Positions 24,816 to 33,792 are shown, counted from the stretch's first letter. The stretch: DNA of 33,934 nucleotides from Promethearchaeota archaeon (GCA_016839705.1 JAEOTR010000049.1:1-33934), one strand, 5' to 3'. Translations and numbers: made by a program. The notes: generated from the letters alone by a model not told the origin.

Positions 24816-24949
24816 GCCTCGGTGGCTTAGCTGGTATATGATTTTAAATTTGATGATATCAACCGAAAGCACTGCCTTGGTAAGGCAGAGGTCGCGGGTT
24901 CAAAAGTGAAAAAAAAGTCTATTTTTCACTGAAAATCCCGCCCGAGGCT
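24816..24949 (+). tRNA. tRNA-Thr(GGT) with insertions in the D-loop and the T-loop
   Basis: The acceptor arms GCCTCGG (24816-24822) and CCGAGGC (24942-24948) pair perfectly. GCTT (24825-24828) pairs with AAGC (24867-24870). CTGCC (24872-24876) and GGCAG (24884-24888) flank the loop TTGGTAA, giving anticodon GGT. GCGGG (24894-24898) pairs with CCCGC (24937-24941). The D-loop is about 30 bases too long (about 24837-24866) and the T-loop about 31 too long (24902-24935 region). With both removed, a 73-base tRNA of normal form with TTC-AAAT T-loop remains. The T-loop insertion has a hairpin of AGTGAAAAA (24905-24913) with TTTTTCACT (24922-24930). CCA is not encoded, and T24949 is the discriminator. 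Confidence 0.9.
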
Positions 24950-25126
24950 TAACTTTTTTTTCTAATCCAAGAACCGTGGGTTGGTATTTTAATTCCCCAT
25001 TTCATACAGTATTTTTTAAATCACCTTAACACCAAATTCTATGGTATTTGTGTTTAAAAGGAAAAGAATAAATTTTAAGGATTATTGATTTTTTTTGTAA
25101 TTTTACATAAAATGATGTAATTGATC

Positions 25127-25244
25127 GCCGGTGTGGCTTAGCTGGTTATAGCGCCAGACACACTCTCATGCTGAATACATGGGTCAGACTGAAGGTGCTG
25201 GACTCATAATCTGGAGGTCGAGGGCTCGAATCCCTCCACCGGCA
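25127..25244 (+). tRNA. tRNA-Met(CAT), elongator-like, with a 44-base anticodon-loop intron
   Basis: The acceptor arms GCCGGTG (25127-25133) and CACCGGC (25237-25243) pair perfectly, with A25244 as discriminator. The D-stem is GCTT/TAGC and the T-stem is GAGGG/CCCTC. The anticodon stem is CCAGA (25154-25158) with TCTGG (25210-25214). Removing 44 bases (25159-25202, or one base later since both flanks are C) leaves a loop CTCATAA with anticodon CAT and a 74-base tRNA. The insertion lies on the 5' side of the anticodon, not at the usual 37/38 site. Elongator Met is favoured over initiator. A lysidine/agmatidine-type tRNA-Ile(CAT) is the other possibility. Confidence 0.9.
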
Positions 25245-25370
25245 TTTCACTTCCTTCTTTAACGTTATTCTAACAATTTCAAAATTCTCTCTTAAGATAA
25301 TTTTATATTTAGTAGGCTAGGAAATCTTCTTATATTTTTTGAAATAAATGTAAATATCTCAAATATTTAA

Positions 25371-26444
25371 CTATTTTAAAGAAAGTAAATCTTTAGCTAA
25401 TTTATAAAAACCTTCATTTATATTCTCGCCTGTTAAGGCAGAAGATTCAAAATAGTCTAGTTTAAGTTCATTCGCAAGACTAATAGCATTTTCCTTGGGC
25501 ACTTTAATATTATCAATTAAATCTTTTTTATTCCCAAAAATTAATCCAGTAAGCCTTGATTCCCTTCCAATATTTTTCTTAATATCTTTATACCATTGAT
25601 TGATACTATTAATTGAATCTAGATTTGTTAAATCAAAAACAAGTATCACACCATCTGATCCCGCATAAAAATGTTTTCTTAATGTGCCAAATTTAGATTG
25701 ACCTGCAATATCCCAAAAAATAAGTTGAATGCGAGTGTTATCAATGATCAATTTTTTTTCACTTACATTTACTCCAAGCGTTGGAATGTAAGTTCTACTA
25801 AATGCACTTTCTGTATATCTAAGACTAATAGATGTCTTCCCTACACTGGGATCACCACATATTATTATCTTAAATTGATAACTTGGTAAATTTTCTAATT
25901 CAGGAAAAGCTTCTGAATTATTACCAGAGTTCTCCTGTATTCGTAAATGATCAAAAACATCCGATAATTTAATTTGAAGTTTTTTTATTTCCCCTAATAT
26001 CTTTTCTTCACTTCTCTCTGATAACTCCAGTTCAAGAATTTTATTTGCTGTATCGTTAAATAAACCTTCTATATTTTTCAAATGTTTGTAGAAAATAGCA
26101 TCGTCTTCTTCTCTAAAAACCAGTGTAATTGCAGATTGATCTACACCTCCACGACGAATTTCTTCCTTTATTTCTATATATTTAATTATACCCTTCAGTT
26201 TTAGTGAAGGAAATGGAATGAGAACTAAAGATGTAGGTGTAAAACCTTGTTCTGTTCCAAGAAAAGTTATAGATTTAAAGCTGATTAAATTTATAGTATC
26301 TTCTGATAATTCAAGAGAATCCCAACAAACAGAATTCGGGCCAAATACATCATCATTTTCTGAGTATACAATTCCCCTAATAATATCTGATTTCATTATT
26401 TCGGATGATCCTTTTAAAAATAAAAAATCGATTACTTTAAACAT
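25371..26444 (-). CDS. Rab/Ras-like small GTPase fused to an N-terminal domain
   Basis: 357 residues from the preferred ATG at 26444, which has AAAGGG upstream. The longer reading from 26561 adds 39 residues that look non-coding. The C-terminal half is a complete Ras-superfamily GTPase: GDPSVGKT (197-204, P-loop), PTLGVN (221-226, switch I Thr), DIAGQ (245-249), NKKD (305-308) and SAL (335-337). The N-terminal 170 residues start MFKVIDFLFLKGSSEIM and form an alpha/beta, possibly longin- or roadblock-like, domain with a coiled segment (about 130-175). There is no C-terminal Cys for prenylation. Asgard archaea are rich in such GTPases, and in this fusion the N-terminal domain may act as built-in regulator or membrane adaptor. 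Confidence 0.85.
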   Translation of the reverse strand: MFKVIDFLFLKGSSEIMKSDIIRGIVYSENDDVFGPNSVCWDSLELSEDTINLISFKSITFLGTEQGFTPTSLVLIPFPSLKLKGIIKYIEIKEEIRRGGVDQSAITLVFREEDDAIFYKHLKNIEGLFNDTANKILELELSERSEEKILGEIKKLQIKLSDVFDHLRIQENSGNNSEAFPELENLPSYQFKIIICGDPSVGKTSISLRYTESAFSRTYIPTLGVNVSEKKLIIDNTRIQLIFWDIAGQSKFGTLRKHFYAGSDGVILVFDLTNLDSINSINQWYKDIKKNIGRESRLTGLIFGNKKDLIDNIKVPKENAISLANELKLDYFESSALTGENINEGFYKLAKDLLSLK

Positions 26445-26576
26445 AAATTTTCCCTTTTTAATTTTAACTTTTAGGTAATAGCTAAAACATATAGAAATAT
26501 GAGTGAAGTTAAAGCCTTTCGCTTTGTCTAAGAGTATCGATCCGCCGGCACTCTTTTTCAATTAAGATAAACTATA

Positions 26577-27575
26577 TTAAAAATTGAATTCACCATCTCT
26601 AAATAAAGTTTTAGTGGAACCATCTTTATAAGTAACTTTTATTGTTGGTTTATAGAATAAAAAATCTCTATGAGTTCTTGATCTATTTTGTCCACCTTCC
26701 ATTTCTTCATTATTACCGAATGCAATGTGTGCTGTTTGAATGGCTTTTTCATCCTCGAGTAAATTTCCACTTAAATTAGCACCAGGATTAACGCCTAATC
26801 CTAACTCGCCAATAATTCTTGCTTCTTCATCGATATTAATTAATTTTTTAACTTCCTCAACTAAATTTTGATCGTCACTTTCGATCGTAAGAACCTTACC
26901 GTTTTTTACAACAATTTTCAAAGGGCTGTTTACTTTCCCAATATCACCAATAGAACCATCACACACAATTATACCATTAGCTTTATCCTCAATTGGACCA
27001 CACCATATTTCCCCACAAGGTAGATTCGCAAAATATGGTAATTTAGTAATTTTAACATCTGTTGAAAATGGTCGATCTTCAATATAAAGAACAATGTCTG
27101 TTCCTCCTGGGGCTGAAACATGTACTTTTTTAGCATTTTCGAAGCTTTTTATTAATTTCTCTGCCGTATCTGCCATCTTTTCATAATCGATATTCATAGG
27201 ACCTTCAATCATCATAGATTTAGTAATCCCTGCACCATGACCTAATCGAATTGATTTAGTAGCAAGAATCTCCTTTCCCCATTTAATTCGAAATGGTGTT
27301 TCTTCACTTAATCCCTTAAATGCATTAATCACTATTGTTTTGCCTATTGCTAACTCATTCATTTCTGTGGGTATTTCTAATAATGGACGATCTTTTTCAG
27401 GCAATAAATATAATCGTGCCGAACAACCATACTCAATAGCAGCATTATAAAAGGCTTCTCCTACAGATCTAGTAAATTCATCAGTCACTATTAATACAGC
27501 ATCTTCCTTAGTCAAATTCAGTACATGAATCATTACATTTTGAGCCGAAGTTGTCATCTTTTGGAATTCACTCAT
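26577..27575 (-). CDS. M29-like (aminopeptidase T family) metallopeptidase
   Basis: 332 residues related to leucyl aminopeptidase of family M29 (COG2309). Candidate metal ligands are Glu in NLPCGEIWCGP (about 184-194), Glu in GELGLGVNPGA (about 258-268), and His in TAHIAFGNNEEMEGG (about 285-299). RSRTHRDFLFYKPTIKV follows near the C terminus. M29 enzymes remove N-terminal residues from peptides using two metal ions. The protein is a little shorter than the bacterial family (about 370-410) because the N-terminal domain is compact. It lies between the GTPase gene and the ferredoxin/flavoprotein pair, with gaps of more than 100 bases, so it is probably its own unit. Confidence 0.8.
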   Translation of the reverse strand: MSEFQKMTTSAQNVMIHVLNLTKEDAVLIVTDEFTRSVGEAFYNAAIEYGCSARLYLLPEKDRPLLEIPTEMNELAIGKTIVINAFKGLSEETPFRIKWGKEILATKSIRLGHGAGITKSMMIEGPMNIDYEKMADTAEKLIKSFENAKKVHVSAPGGTDIVLYIEDRPFSTDVKITKLPYFANLPCGEIWCGPIEDKANGIIVCDGSIGDIGKVNSPLKIVVKNGKVLTIESDDQNLVEEVKKLINIDEEARIIGELGLGVNPGANLSGNLLEDEKAIQTAHIAFGNNEEMEGGQNRSRTHRDFLFYKPTIKVTYKDGSTKTLFRDGEFNF

Positions 27576-27685
27576 TTTAATTCACTCACTAAATTTTTAT
27601 ACAATGACTAAATTATTTCCTTCAATATTGGAAAAAATAAAGTATTAGACTTATTTCTTTTTAAAATGATTTAAAACAGTTTATG

Positions 27686-27967
27686 TTACCCTTCACTCCT
27701 ATTTTTACGTTTCCAGTGCACTCGGTTCATTAGTAGTGGATTAAACGTGATAGCGCCCGGTTTTGGACATTCAACTACACAGTTGCCACAGTACCAGCAC
27801 TCTCCCGGATAAAGTACAATAGGTGGTTTGTTCTCCTCGGGACTTGGGATAAAAATATCAACTTGGCATATTTCTACACAAATATTGCATCCAATACATA
27901 TTTTTGAGTTAAATGTAATTGGATTCGAGATTCCAGGTTCTGGGATAGCATATACTTTTTTGTTCAT
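27686..27967 (-). CDS. Two-cluster ferredoxin subunit (AprB-like)
   Basis: 93 residues with two complete [4Fe-4S] motifs, CIGCNICVEIC (about 22-32) and CWYCGNCVVEC (about 57-67). The spacing and the segment between are like those of the beta subunit of adenylylsulfate reductase and other flavoprotein partners. Its ATG overlaps the stop of the flavoprotein gene (ATGA), so the two subunits are made in step. The protein should pass electrons to the FAD subunit. Whether the pair reduces APS, fumarate or another substrate cannot be told. Confidence 0.88.
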   Translation of the reverse strand: MNKKVYAIPEPGISNPITFNSKICIGCNICVEICQVDIFIPSPEENKPPIVLYPGECWYCGNCVVECPKPGAITFNPLLMNRVHWKRKNRSEG

Positions 27968-29919
27968 AATTCGACACCCCCCTCTATATATTCTTTATTG
28001 TGAATTTCATAATTCTCTCTTAGAGAGCCAAAATAATCAATGGGCTTTTCACCAACCTTCACTTCATTATTTTCAAGTTTTACAGTAATAAATTTATGCC
28101 ACTCAGGTAGATCCACTTCAGGATAATCTGAGCGAAAAAAGTGTAGATGTTTTGAGCTTGCTTTCCTAGCCAAACAGGAATGTATAATTATTTTAGCATT
28201 CGTAAGTATATTTGATACCTCCAGTGAGCGAATTAATTCATGTGGATTTCGAGCATATAATTTTGGGGCTTTATTATATTCTATATCTTCCAGCAATCTT
28301 AATCCAACTTTTAATAATTCTTCACTCTTCACCTCACCGCAATAATTTTGCATTATTCGTGTAATTAGCATGTTAAATTCTTTCCAGCCAAATCCATCGC
28401 TCCGGTTTACTAGAGAATAAATCCGTGTTTTTTCAGCCTTTACTTGCAGATAATCTATTGTTGGTTCAGATTCACTCATTGAATAATCAGCAGCATGCCT
28501 TCCAGCATAATATCCTGTAGCCGCGGCATGACCAACACAATCCGAGGCAAATAATTGATCACCCGCAGCATAAAGGCCTTCAAGATTCAATTTCAGATCC
28601 CAATCATTTAACATACCACCGGGGAGCCCAAAGAGTTGTCGCTCTCTCGGGAGGAAAGAAGCTGATGTCCATCCTTCTCCATAACTTTGGAGCAAATCTT
28701 TCTCGGGATCGAATCCAGTTTCAGTATAATTTTGAAATATTGGAATTTTTGATTTTCCTTCTTGTCCAACCATTAATCCCCATATAGCTCTTCGTTCATG
28801 TTTAGGCATACTTGGTAAATCAGCATAAAATGGTAGTCTAAACCCATTTTCTAAAAGTTTTTCAACAGGAGGAGTATCTGGTCCCTGATACTGATACAAA
28901 TGGAAATCTGATTCACCTCCTCCTTTTAGGAAAAATTTTTGTCCAGGTGCTGGACGATATCGCTGAGAAATACTTTTTAAAATATTGCCATCCCGGTCAA
29001 TCCAAGGAACTTCTTTACCATTTGCATCAACCATTGAACAAGCATACCAGGTATTATGAGTATTTCCAGTTCCATAAGGTGGATAGCTACGTTCACCAGA
29101 CCATTGACCCCTAATAGATTTTTCCATCATGGTAAACTCCACACCCACTTTCCAACCCATAGCATGACCATCTCCCATACACTGAAGTGGTCGAAATTCA
29201 GAAATTCCGGGTAATCCTGGGGAAAAAAGCCAAATACGGGCTGGACGAGCCATACAAAGTATTGTGGCTTTGCCTTTAAAGATAATAAATTCACCCGTTC
29301 GACCATTTACCCCCGTAGCTCCAATGATTTTCACTCCTTGTCTACATTCTTCTGTTAATAGACTCGTTGCCATTGTCCTATCATAAATTTCCACACCTAA
29401 GCGTTTACATTCTTTAAAAAGAGCGGGTTTAAAAGTTGATCCCCATACTCGCAAAGTAAATTTATTTTCATAATCATAAGCAAATAGAAATTTAGTTTTT
29501 TCGTCTCTAAACTCAGCACCTTTGAATTCATCATCAATGTCCCTAATCTTAGCTCCCATTTTTTCTAGATCTACAAGTCTATCATAACCCTCTCTACACT
29601 CAATATAATGTGAAATTCCATTATTATACCCATTATGATCTTCTATCATTGCTAAAGTCAGTTCTTCAGAGGTGACATGTGAGCAGGGATTGGTAGCTGC
29701 AGATTCCCAATGATCACAGCCCGATCCACCAGCTCCACTCCTAATTGTTGCTCCCTTTTCAACTAATACCACTTTTAGTCCTTTTTTTGCTACTGCTATT
29801 GCTGCCCAGCAACCTGCTATTCCTCCACCTAAAACTATAACATCAGCACTTATTTCTTTCTCTACATGCCATTTCACGGGATACGGCCATTCCAGTTTGT
29901 CAAAAAACTGGTCTCTCAT
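27964..29919 (-). CDS. FAD-dependent oxidoreductase, AprA/fumarate reductase-type flavoprotein
   Basis: 651 residues. The N terminus has the Rossmann FAD motif VIVLGGGIAGCWAAIAVAKK (28-47), followed by EKGATIRSGAGGSGCDHW, where FAD is often attached or bound in this family. LYAAGDQLFASDCVGHAAAT near residue 470 is the second FAD contact. The length and the linked ferredoxin resemble adenylylsulfate reductase alpha or a succinate dehydrogenase/fumarate reductase flavoprotein. No other dissimilatory sulfate genes are seen here, so the substrate is left open. The gene is transcribed first, and the ferredoxin gene overlaps its end. The ATG at 29919 has AGAAACGAGAG-type sequence before it. Confidence 0.88.
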   Translation of the reverse strand: MRDQFFDKLEWPYPVKWHVEKEISADVIVLGGGIAGCWAAIAVAKKGLKVVLVEKGATIRSGAGGSGCDHWESAATNPCSHVTSEELTLAMIEDHNGYNNGISHYIECREGYDRLVDLEKMGAKIRDIDDEFKGAEFRDEKTKFLFAYDYENKFTLRVWGSTFKPALFKECKRLGVEIYDRTMATSLLTEECRQGVKIIGATGVNGRTGEFIIFKGKATILCMARPARIWLFSPGLPGISEFRPLQCMGDGHAMGWKVGVEFTMMEKSIRGQWSGERSYPPYGTGNTHNTWYACSMVDANGKEVPWIDRDGNILKSISQRYRPAPGQKFFLKGGGESDFHLYQYQGPDTPPVEKLLENGFRLPFYADLPSMPKHERRAIWGLMVGQEGKSKIPIFQNYTETGFDPEKDLLQSYGEGWTSASFLPRERQLFGLPGGMLNDWDLKLNLEGLYAAGDQLFASDCVGHAAATGYYAGRHAADYSMSESEPTIDYLQVKAEKTRIYSLVNRSDGFGWKEFNMLITRIMQNYCGEVKSEELLKVGLRLLEDIEYNKAPKLYARNPHELIRSLEVSNILTNAKIIIHSCLARKASSKHLHFFRSDYPEVDLPEWHKFITVKLENNEVKVGEKPIDYFGSLRENYEIHNKEYIEGGVEL

Positions 29920-30152
29920 CTCTCGTTTCTCCTCATTTTGTGATTAGGTTTTTACTCAAATTAATTACTATAAATAAAGTACGTAATAAATTTATAAAAA
30001 TCAATGTACTTATTAAATATTAATAATAACCACACTTCCCTCAACACTTCCTTTTTTGTTCCCAAATAATTTTTACTTCTAGTTAATAATTAAAACATCC
30101 CTGACCTAGAAAATTTTAAAATAGAATCCATTTTTTATATAATTTGAGAGAT

Positions 30153-30926
30153 ATGAAGTCAAAAAAAGAAATTAAGCAATTCCAAGAATTTTTGCTAAAT
30201 TCATGGCCGGCTAAGCATTATTATTTTTTAAATGGATGGATATTACGCTTTACTGATGGTATTACATCTCGAGCTAATTCAGTTTTTCCTATAAGATATA
30301 CTGGTACTGATGAAATTCTGGAAAGTGATATCGCTATTGTTGAAAAAGCATATAAAGCACATAATTTGCCACCTGTATTTACAATGCATGAATTTTATGA
30401 ACCCAAGAACCTTAAAGGTAAGTTGTTAAAGCGGGGATACCACACATATGATCAAACTATTGCTTTAGGAATACAGATTGATGATATTCACCCTACAACA
30501 ATAACAAATGATTTTGAGTATTTCATTTTTAATTCAAGAGTTAAAGAATTCTCAGAATTTTTAACTAGATTTTCAAAATGGAATGAAGATGAGCAGAATA
30601 TTATTCAAGAAATCAATCAAAGAATAGTTATTCCTAAGAAATGTTACGTGATCGCAGAATACCAGAATGAAGTCATGGGAACACTTTTTGCAGCTCTAGT
30701 GCCTCAAGGATACCTTTATATCGGAGATGTTTTCGTCCACCCTGATTTCAGAAGAAAAGGTGTTGCAACATCGATGTTATTTAAATTAAAAAATGAGTGG
30801 GTAAAGTCAAATAGAGTTAAGACTATTTGGTTACAAGTAGAAAAAGTAAATACTAAAGCATTGGATCTGTATCACAAACTTGGAATGAAAAAATTATATG
30901 ACTATTACTATATGAAATATGAGTAG
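30153..30926 (+). CDS. GNAT-family N-acetyltransferase
   Basis: 257 residues. The acetyl-CoA-binding block is VFVHPDFRRKGVATSMLFKL (about 194-213), with the R/Q-x-x-G-x-A signature, and the C terminus LYHKLGMKKLYDYYYMKYE is the usual GNAT ending. The N-terminal 100 residues form a second GNAT-like or FR47-type half (WPAKHYYFLNGWILRFTDGI). The ATG at 30153 is preferred to the TTG at 30144, because GAGAG between them can act as ribosome-binding site. The substrate is unknown. The gene is divergent from the flavoprotein gene, with a gap of about 230 bases in which nothing else is seen, and convergent with the next. Confidence 0.85.
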   Translation: MKSKKEIKQFQEFLLNSWPAKHYYFLNGWILRFTDGITSRANSVFPIRYTGTDEILESDIAIVEKAYKAHNLPPVFTMHEFYEPKNLKGKLLKRGYHTYDQTIALGIQIDDIHPTTITNDFEYFIFNSRVKEFSEFLTRFSKWNEDEQNIIQEINQRIVIPKKCYVIAEYQNEVMGTLFAALVPQGYLYIGDVFVHPDFRRKGVATSMLFKLKNEWVKSNRVKTIWLQVEKVNTKALDLYHKLGMKKLYDYYYMKYE

Positions 30927-30945
30927 AAAAGATTTTGTCTTTCTT

Positions 30946-31473
30946 TTAATTGCTAAGTCTATTATTACTAGCTAATGTATTCTCAATAGCCTTAACTTCA
31001 GCTCGGGATCTTATTTTCATTTCTTGCTGTAAATTTTCTAGAATTAATTTTTCACTAAAACCTCGTTTATAGAACTGTTTGAAACGCTCAACCCCGTTCT
31101 CATTTAAAAATATATAGCGTCTATTCAAAAAGACAACTAACCATCTTTTCTTTTTCTGATTTTTAGCTAATGAATATAATATCTTTCTAATATCTTCTAC
31201 GGAACGTTTTAATTTTTCAGCAACGTCTATGTCGCTTATTATTGAATATTCCTGCATTATCCTTAGAAGTTTTCTCTTAGAAGAAAGAGTTATCAAGTAT
31301 GAAACTAGATATATAATGAAAAAAGAACCTGCTAACCATATTCCTAATATTTGATCATATATGAAGGTAATAACTACAATACCTAATAGTAGATAAAAAA
31401 TAATGTTCTTGAAATTATCTTTCAATTTTGAAACAATATTAGGGCTCCGATCATCTCTTTTCAGATTAGACAT
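30946..31473 (-). CDS. Membrane-anchored winged-helix-like protein
   Basis: 175 residues. Two hydrophobic segments (about 22-42 and 44-64) are followed by a soluble domain, with MQEYSIISDIDVAEKLKRSV then EDIRKILYSLAKNQ, that looks like a winged helix (about 72-130). A basic C-terminal helix follows. The starts and stops show it lies 10 bases after the large HhH protein gene on the same strand, so the two are probably co-transcribed and may work together at the membrane. DNA binding by the helix-turn-helix is likely but not shown. Confidence 0.65.
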   Translation of the reverse strand: MSNLKRDDRSPNIVSKLKDNFKNIIFYLLLGIVVITFIYDQILGIWLAGSFFIIYLVSYLITLSSKRKLLRIMQEYSIISDIDVAEKLKRSVEDIRKILYSLAKNQKKKRWLVVFLNRRYIFLNENGVERFKQFYKRGFSEKLILENLQQEMKIRSRAEVKAIENTLASNNRLSN

Positions 31474-31483
31474 ATCACACTCT

Positions 31484-33514
31484 TTACTGAGTAATTGATT
31501 TAAGAAGTTCTTTAGGTCGTTTGTTTACAGTTGTTTTATTTTCGGGATTTTTTAAGTTTCGAATTGCATACTCAATTGCTTCAAGTTTGATTGAATATTT
31601 CTCAAAGAGTTCAGTAAAACTGTTAATATCGATATCATTATTTTCATACAAAATTTTCAATTGTTTCAACGTACGGCCAATACCTGCTTTATTATTTTTT
31701 AACTCGTCGATTTTATTGAAATTAATCAAAACATCCGACATCAGATTTTTATATCGTAAATAAGCGTCGAAATTAAGATCTGCCTGTTTGTAGTTTGTTA
31801 AGAAATTGGTAGTTCGTGGAATAAAAGGTGCTAAATTTTCGGGGATTATTATAAGTGGTTCGGGATCTTGTATTTCTGAAGCTTCTTTATCATATATTAT
31901 CTCAACATCATTTTCTATGATATTATCATTTACTATTGATAAATTGGAACGTATACTCTCCCTTTCAAGTTCCGCCAGTTCTTCAGAGTTTTTTAACATG
32001 GATTCCCATATTTCTTCTGCCTTAACATAATAATAGTTTGCTTTTTTCTGTAATTTTTCAATTTTATCTTCATTTTTTCCTTCTGGTGACACTTTTAATA
32101 AAGATTTAGCTTTGAAATGACAGGCTCTGCCAAGATCATAATTGGTCTGAGCTTTAAATTGACTTTCCTTTTTATTATCAAACTTTCTTAAAAATGCTAG
32201 TCTTTTGGTTAATGCACTTAATCCTGCGGATAATTTAGATGCCATTGCAAAATTTTCATTCTTTTCTTCATTTATAGTGGCTAAATTTTGAGCAAGTATA
32301 CGAGATTCCTCAGAGTTTAATTCAAGGTTCTCAACAGATAACGTGATTCCCTTATCCTCTTGTCGAGTGCATGCTGCACTAAAATATGCCGCCGTTTTGT
32401 ACATTTTACTGCACTCAACCATCGCTACTATTGCATTTTCCATTAAATTTTCAGCTTCGAATTTGGTGGAAAGGTAAGAATATGCTTGTGCCGCAATGTA
32501 TAATACTCGCGAACACTCAAAAATTAGATCCCATATTTTAATCTCTTTTCTCGCAATAGGATCATAGAACATTGGGGTAATATCTAATTCTTTAAAGATT
32601 TTGATTTGGCTTTGGGTTTTATAATTAACATTAAGGATTTTTATATAATCTAGAACATTATTAAGCTCAGAGAATGAAAAGTTTTCATTTCTTCCCAATG
32701 TTTCTTCTAATTTTTTAATTTTAAAGTGTAAAAATCGAATCTTTTGAAGTTTCGCGGGAGGAAAAAATGTTTTTAGTTGTGGTTGTTTCTCTATCTCTGT
32801 TTTTGTTGGTGTTGATTTTCTTCCCTTTTTATGCTCTGGTTTTTTGATTGATTTAAATTCAACTTGAGGTTTTCTTAGAGGGACACCTTTAATTTTCGGA
32901 GGTATTATTTCTGTTTTTGGTTTCGGAGATGGTACTTCTATGTTTATGTTCCTCGGTTTACTTTTACTGTCTAATTTTATGAAACCTATAGCCTGTTTTT
33001 GTGGAATAGATTTTGAACTTGAAACACTTGAAACTAATTCTTCTTTAACCTTATCTTCATTTTCTTCTTTAATCCTCATACTTTCAAGATATTTCTTTGC
33101 TATCTCAACGTACCTCTTCGCATTTGGTATTCCAATGTGTTCTAACTTTGATATATCTTTCATACTCGAAGAAGCTAGTTTTTTTATTGAGCTTATAGGA
33201 ACTGTAGGGATATTTTTTTTATCAGAGGGTTTTCGAACGCTTAAGATATCTTGTGATCTTGTTACATTTGAAGAATTTCCTTTGTTAATTATGTTATATA
33301 TTTTTTCCCTTGCCTTAATTCTTTCAATATGCTCCTTTGCAAACTGGATATAGCTATTCGCTTTTTTAACTCCAATATCATCGATAGCTAGTAAATTTTC
33401 AATACTGGCGGAAGCTAGCTTCTCTACCGAGTCTATCCCAATCTCTTTCATTCTTTCCGCAGTCGATTTTCCAATACTATTTGCTACTTGCATAATTGTT
33501 GTTATATTAATCAC
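31484..33514 (-). CDS. Helix-hairpin-helix protein with a Bro1-like central region
   Basis: 676 residues. Two helix-hairpin-helix units occupy about 12-62 (STAERMKEIGIDSVEKLASA, IDDIGVKKANSYIQFAKEHI) and 106-145 (LEHIGIPNAKRYVEIAKKYL). A Lys/Pro-rich linker (about 150-255) comes next. From about 256 to 530 the protein is helical with a pattern like Bro1 domains: IWDLIFECSRVLYIAAQAYSYLS (about 327-349), a second long helix with SKMYKTAAYF, and later LGRACHFKAKSLLK and KKANYYYVKAEEIW. Bro1 domains (ALIX, Bro1) bind ESCRT-III. This resemblance is my inference and needs a profile search. The start GTG at 33514 or ATG at 33493 is uncertain. Confidence 0.6.
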   Translation of the reverse strand: MINITTIMQVANSIGKSTAERMKEIGIDSVEKLASASIENLLAIDDIGVKKANSYIQFAKEHIERIKAREKIYNIINKGNSSNVTRSQDILSVRKPSDKKNIPTVPISSIKKLASSSMKDISKLEHIGIPNAKRYVEIAKKYLESMRIKEENEDKVKEELVSSVSSSKSIPQKQAIGFIKLDSKSKPRNINIEVPSPKPKTEIIPPKIKGVPLRKPQVEFKSIKKPEHKKGRKSTPTKTEIEKQPQLKTFFPPAKLQKIRFLHFKIKKLEETLGRNENFSFSELNNVLDYIKILNVNYKTQSQIKIFKELDITPMFYDPIARKEIKIWDLIFECSRVLYIAAQAYSYLSTKFEAENLMENAIVAMVECSKMYKTAAYFSAACTRQEDKGITLSVENLELNSEESRILAQNLATINEEKNENFAMASKLSAGLSALTKRLAFLRKFDNKKESQFKAQTNYDLGRACHFKAKSLLKVSPEGKNEDKIEKLQKKANYYYVKAEEIWESMLKNSEELAELERESIRSNLSIVNDNIIENDVEIIYDKEASEIQDPEPLIIIPENLAPFIPRTTNFLTNYKQADLNFDAYLRYKNLMSDVLINFNKIDELKNNKAGIGRTLKQLKILYENNDIDINSFTELFEKYSIKLEAIEYAIRNLKNPENKTTVNKRPKELLKSITQ

Positions 33515-33792
33515 CTAATAATGAATTCAATACCTATAAATATATATTCAATATTTTTTTTTAAACTTAATCAATCTTCCGACTAATTATAAATTAAAAA
33601 TTAAACGATTTAAATCATTGAAAAATTAACCTATAAGTTTATATTGATTATATGAAATTTTATACAGGTTAGAGGTACAATTTAGAGAAAAATCTTCATA
33701 TGCAAAAAATTTATAAATAAGTGAAATAAAATATATATCAGCATTTCAATAAATCGAAGGTGATTTGCTAAGTTAGAAAGTGAAAAAGGGCA

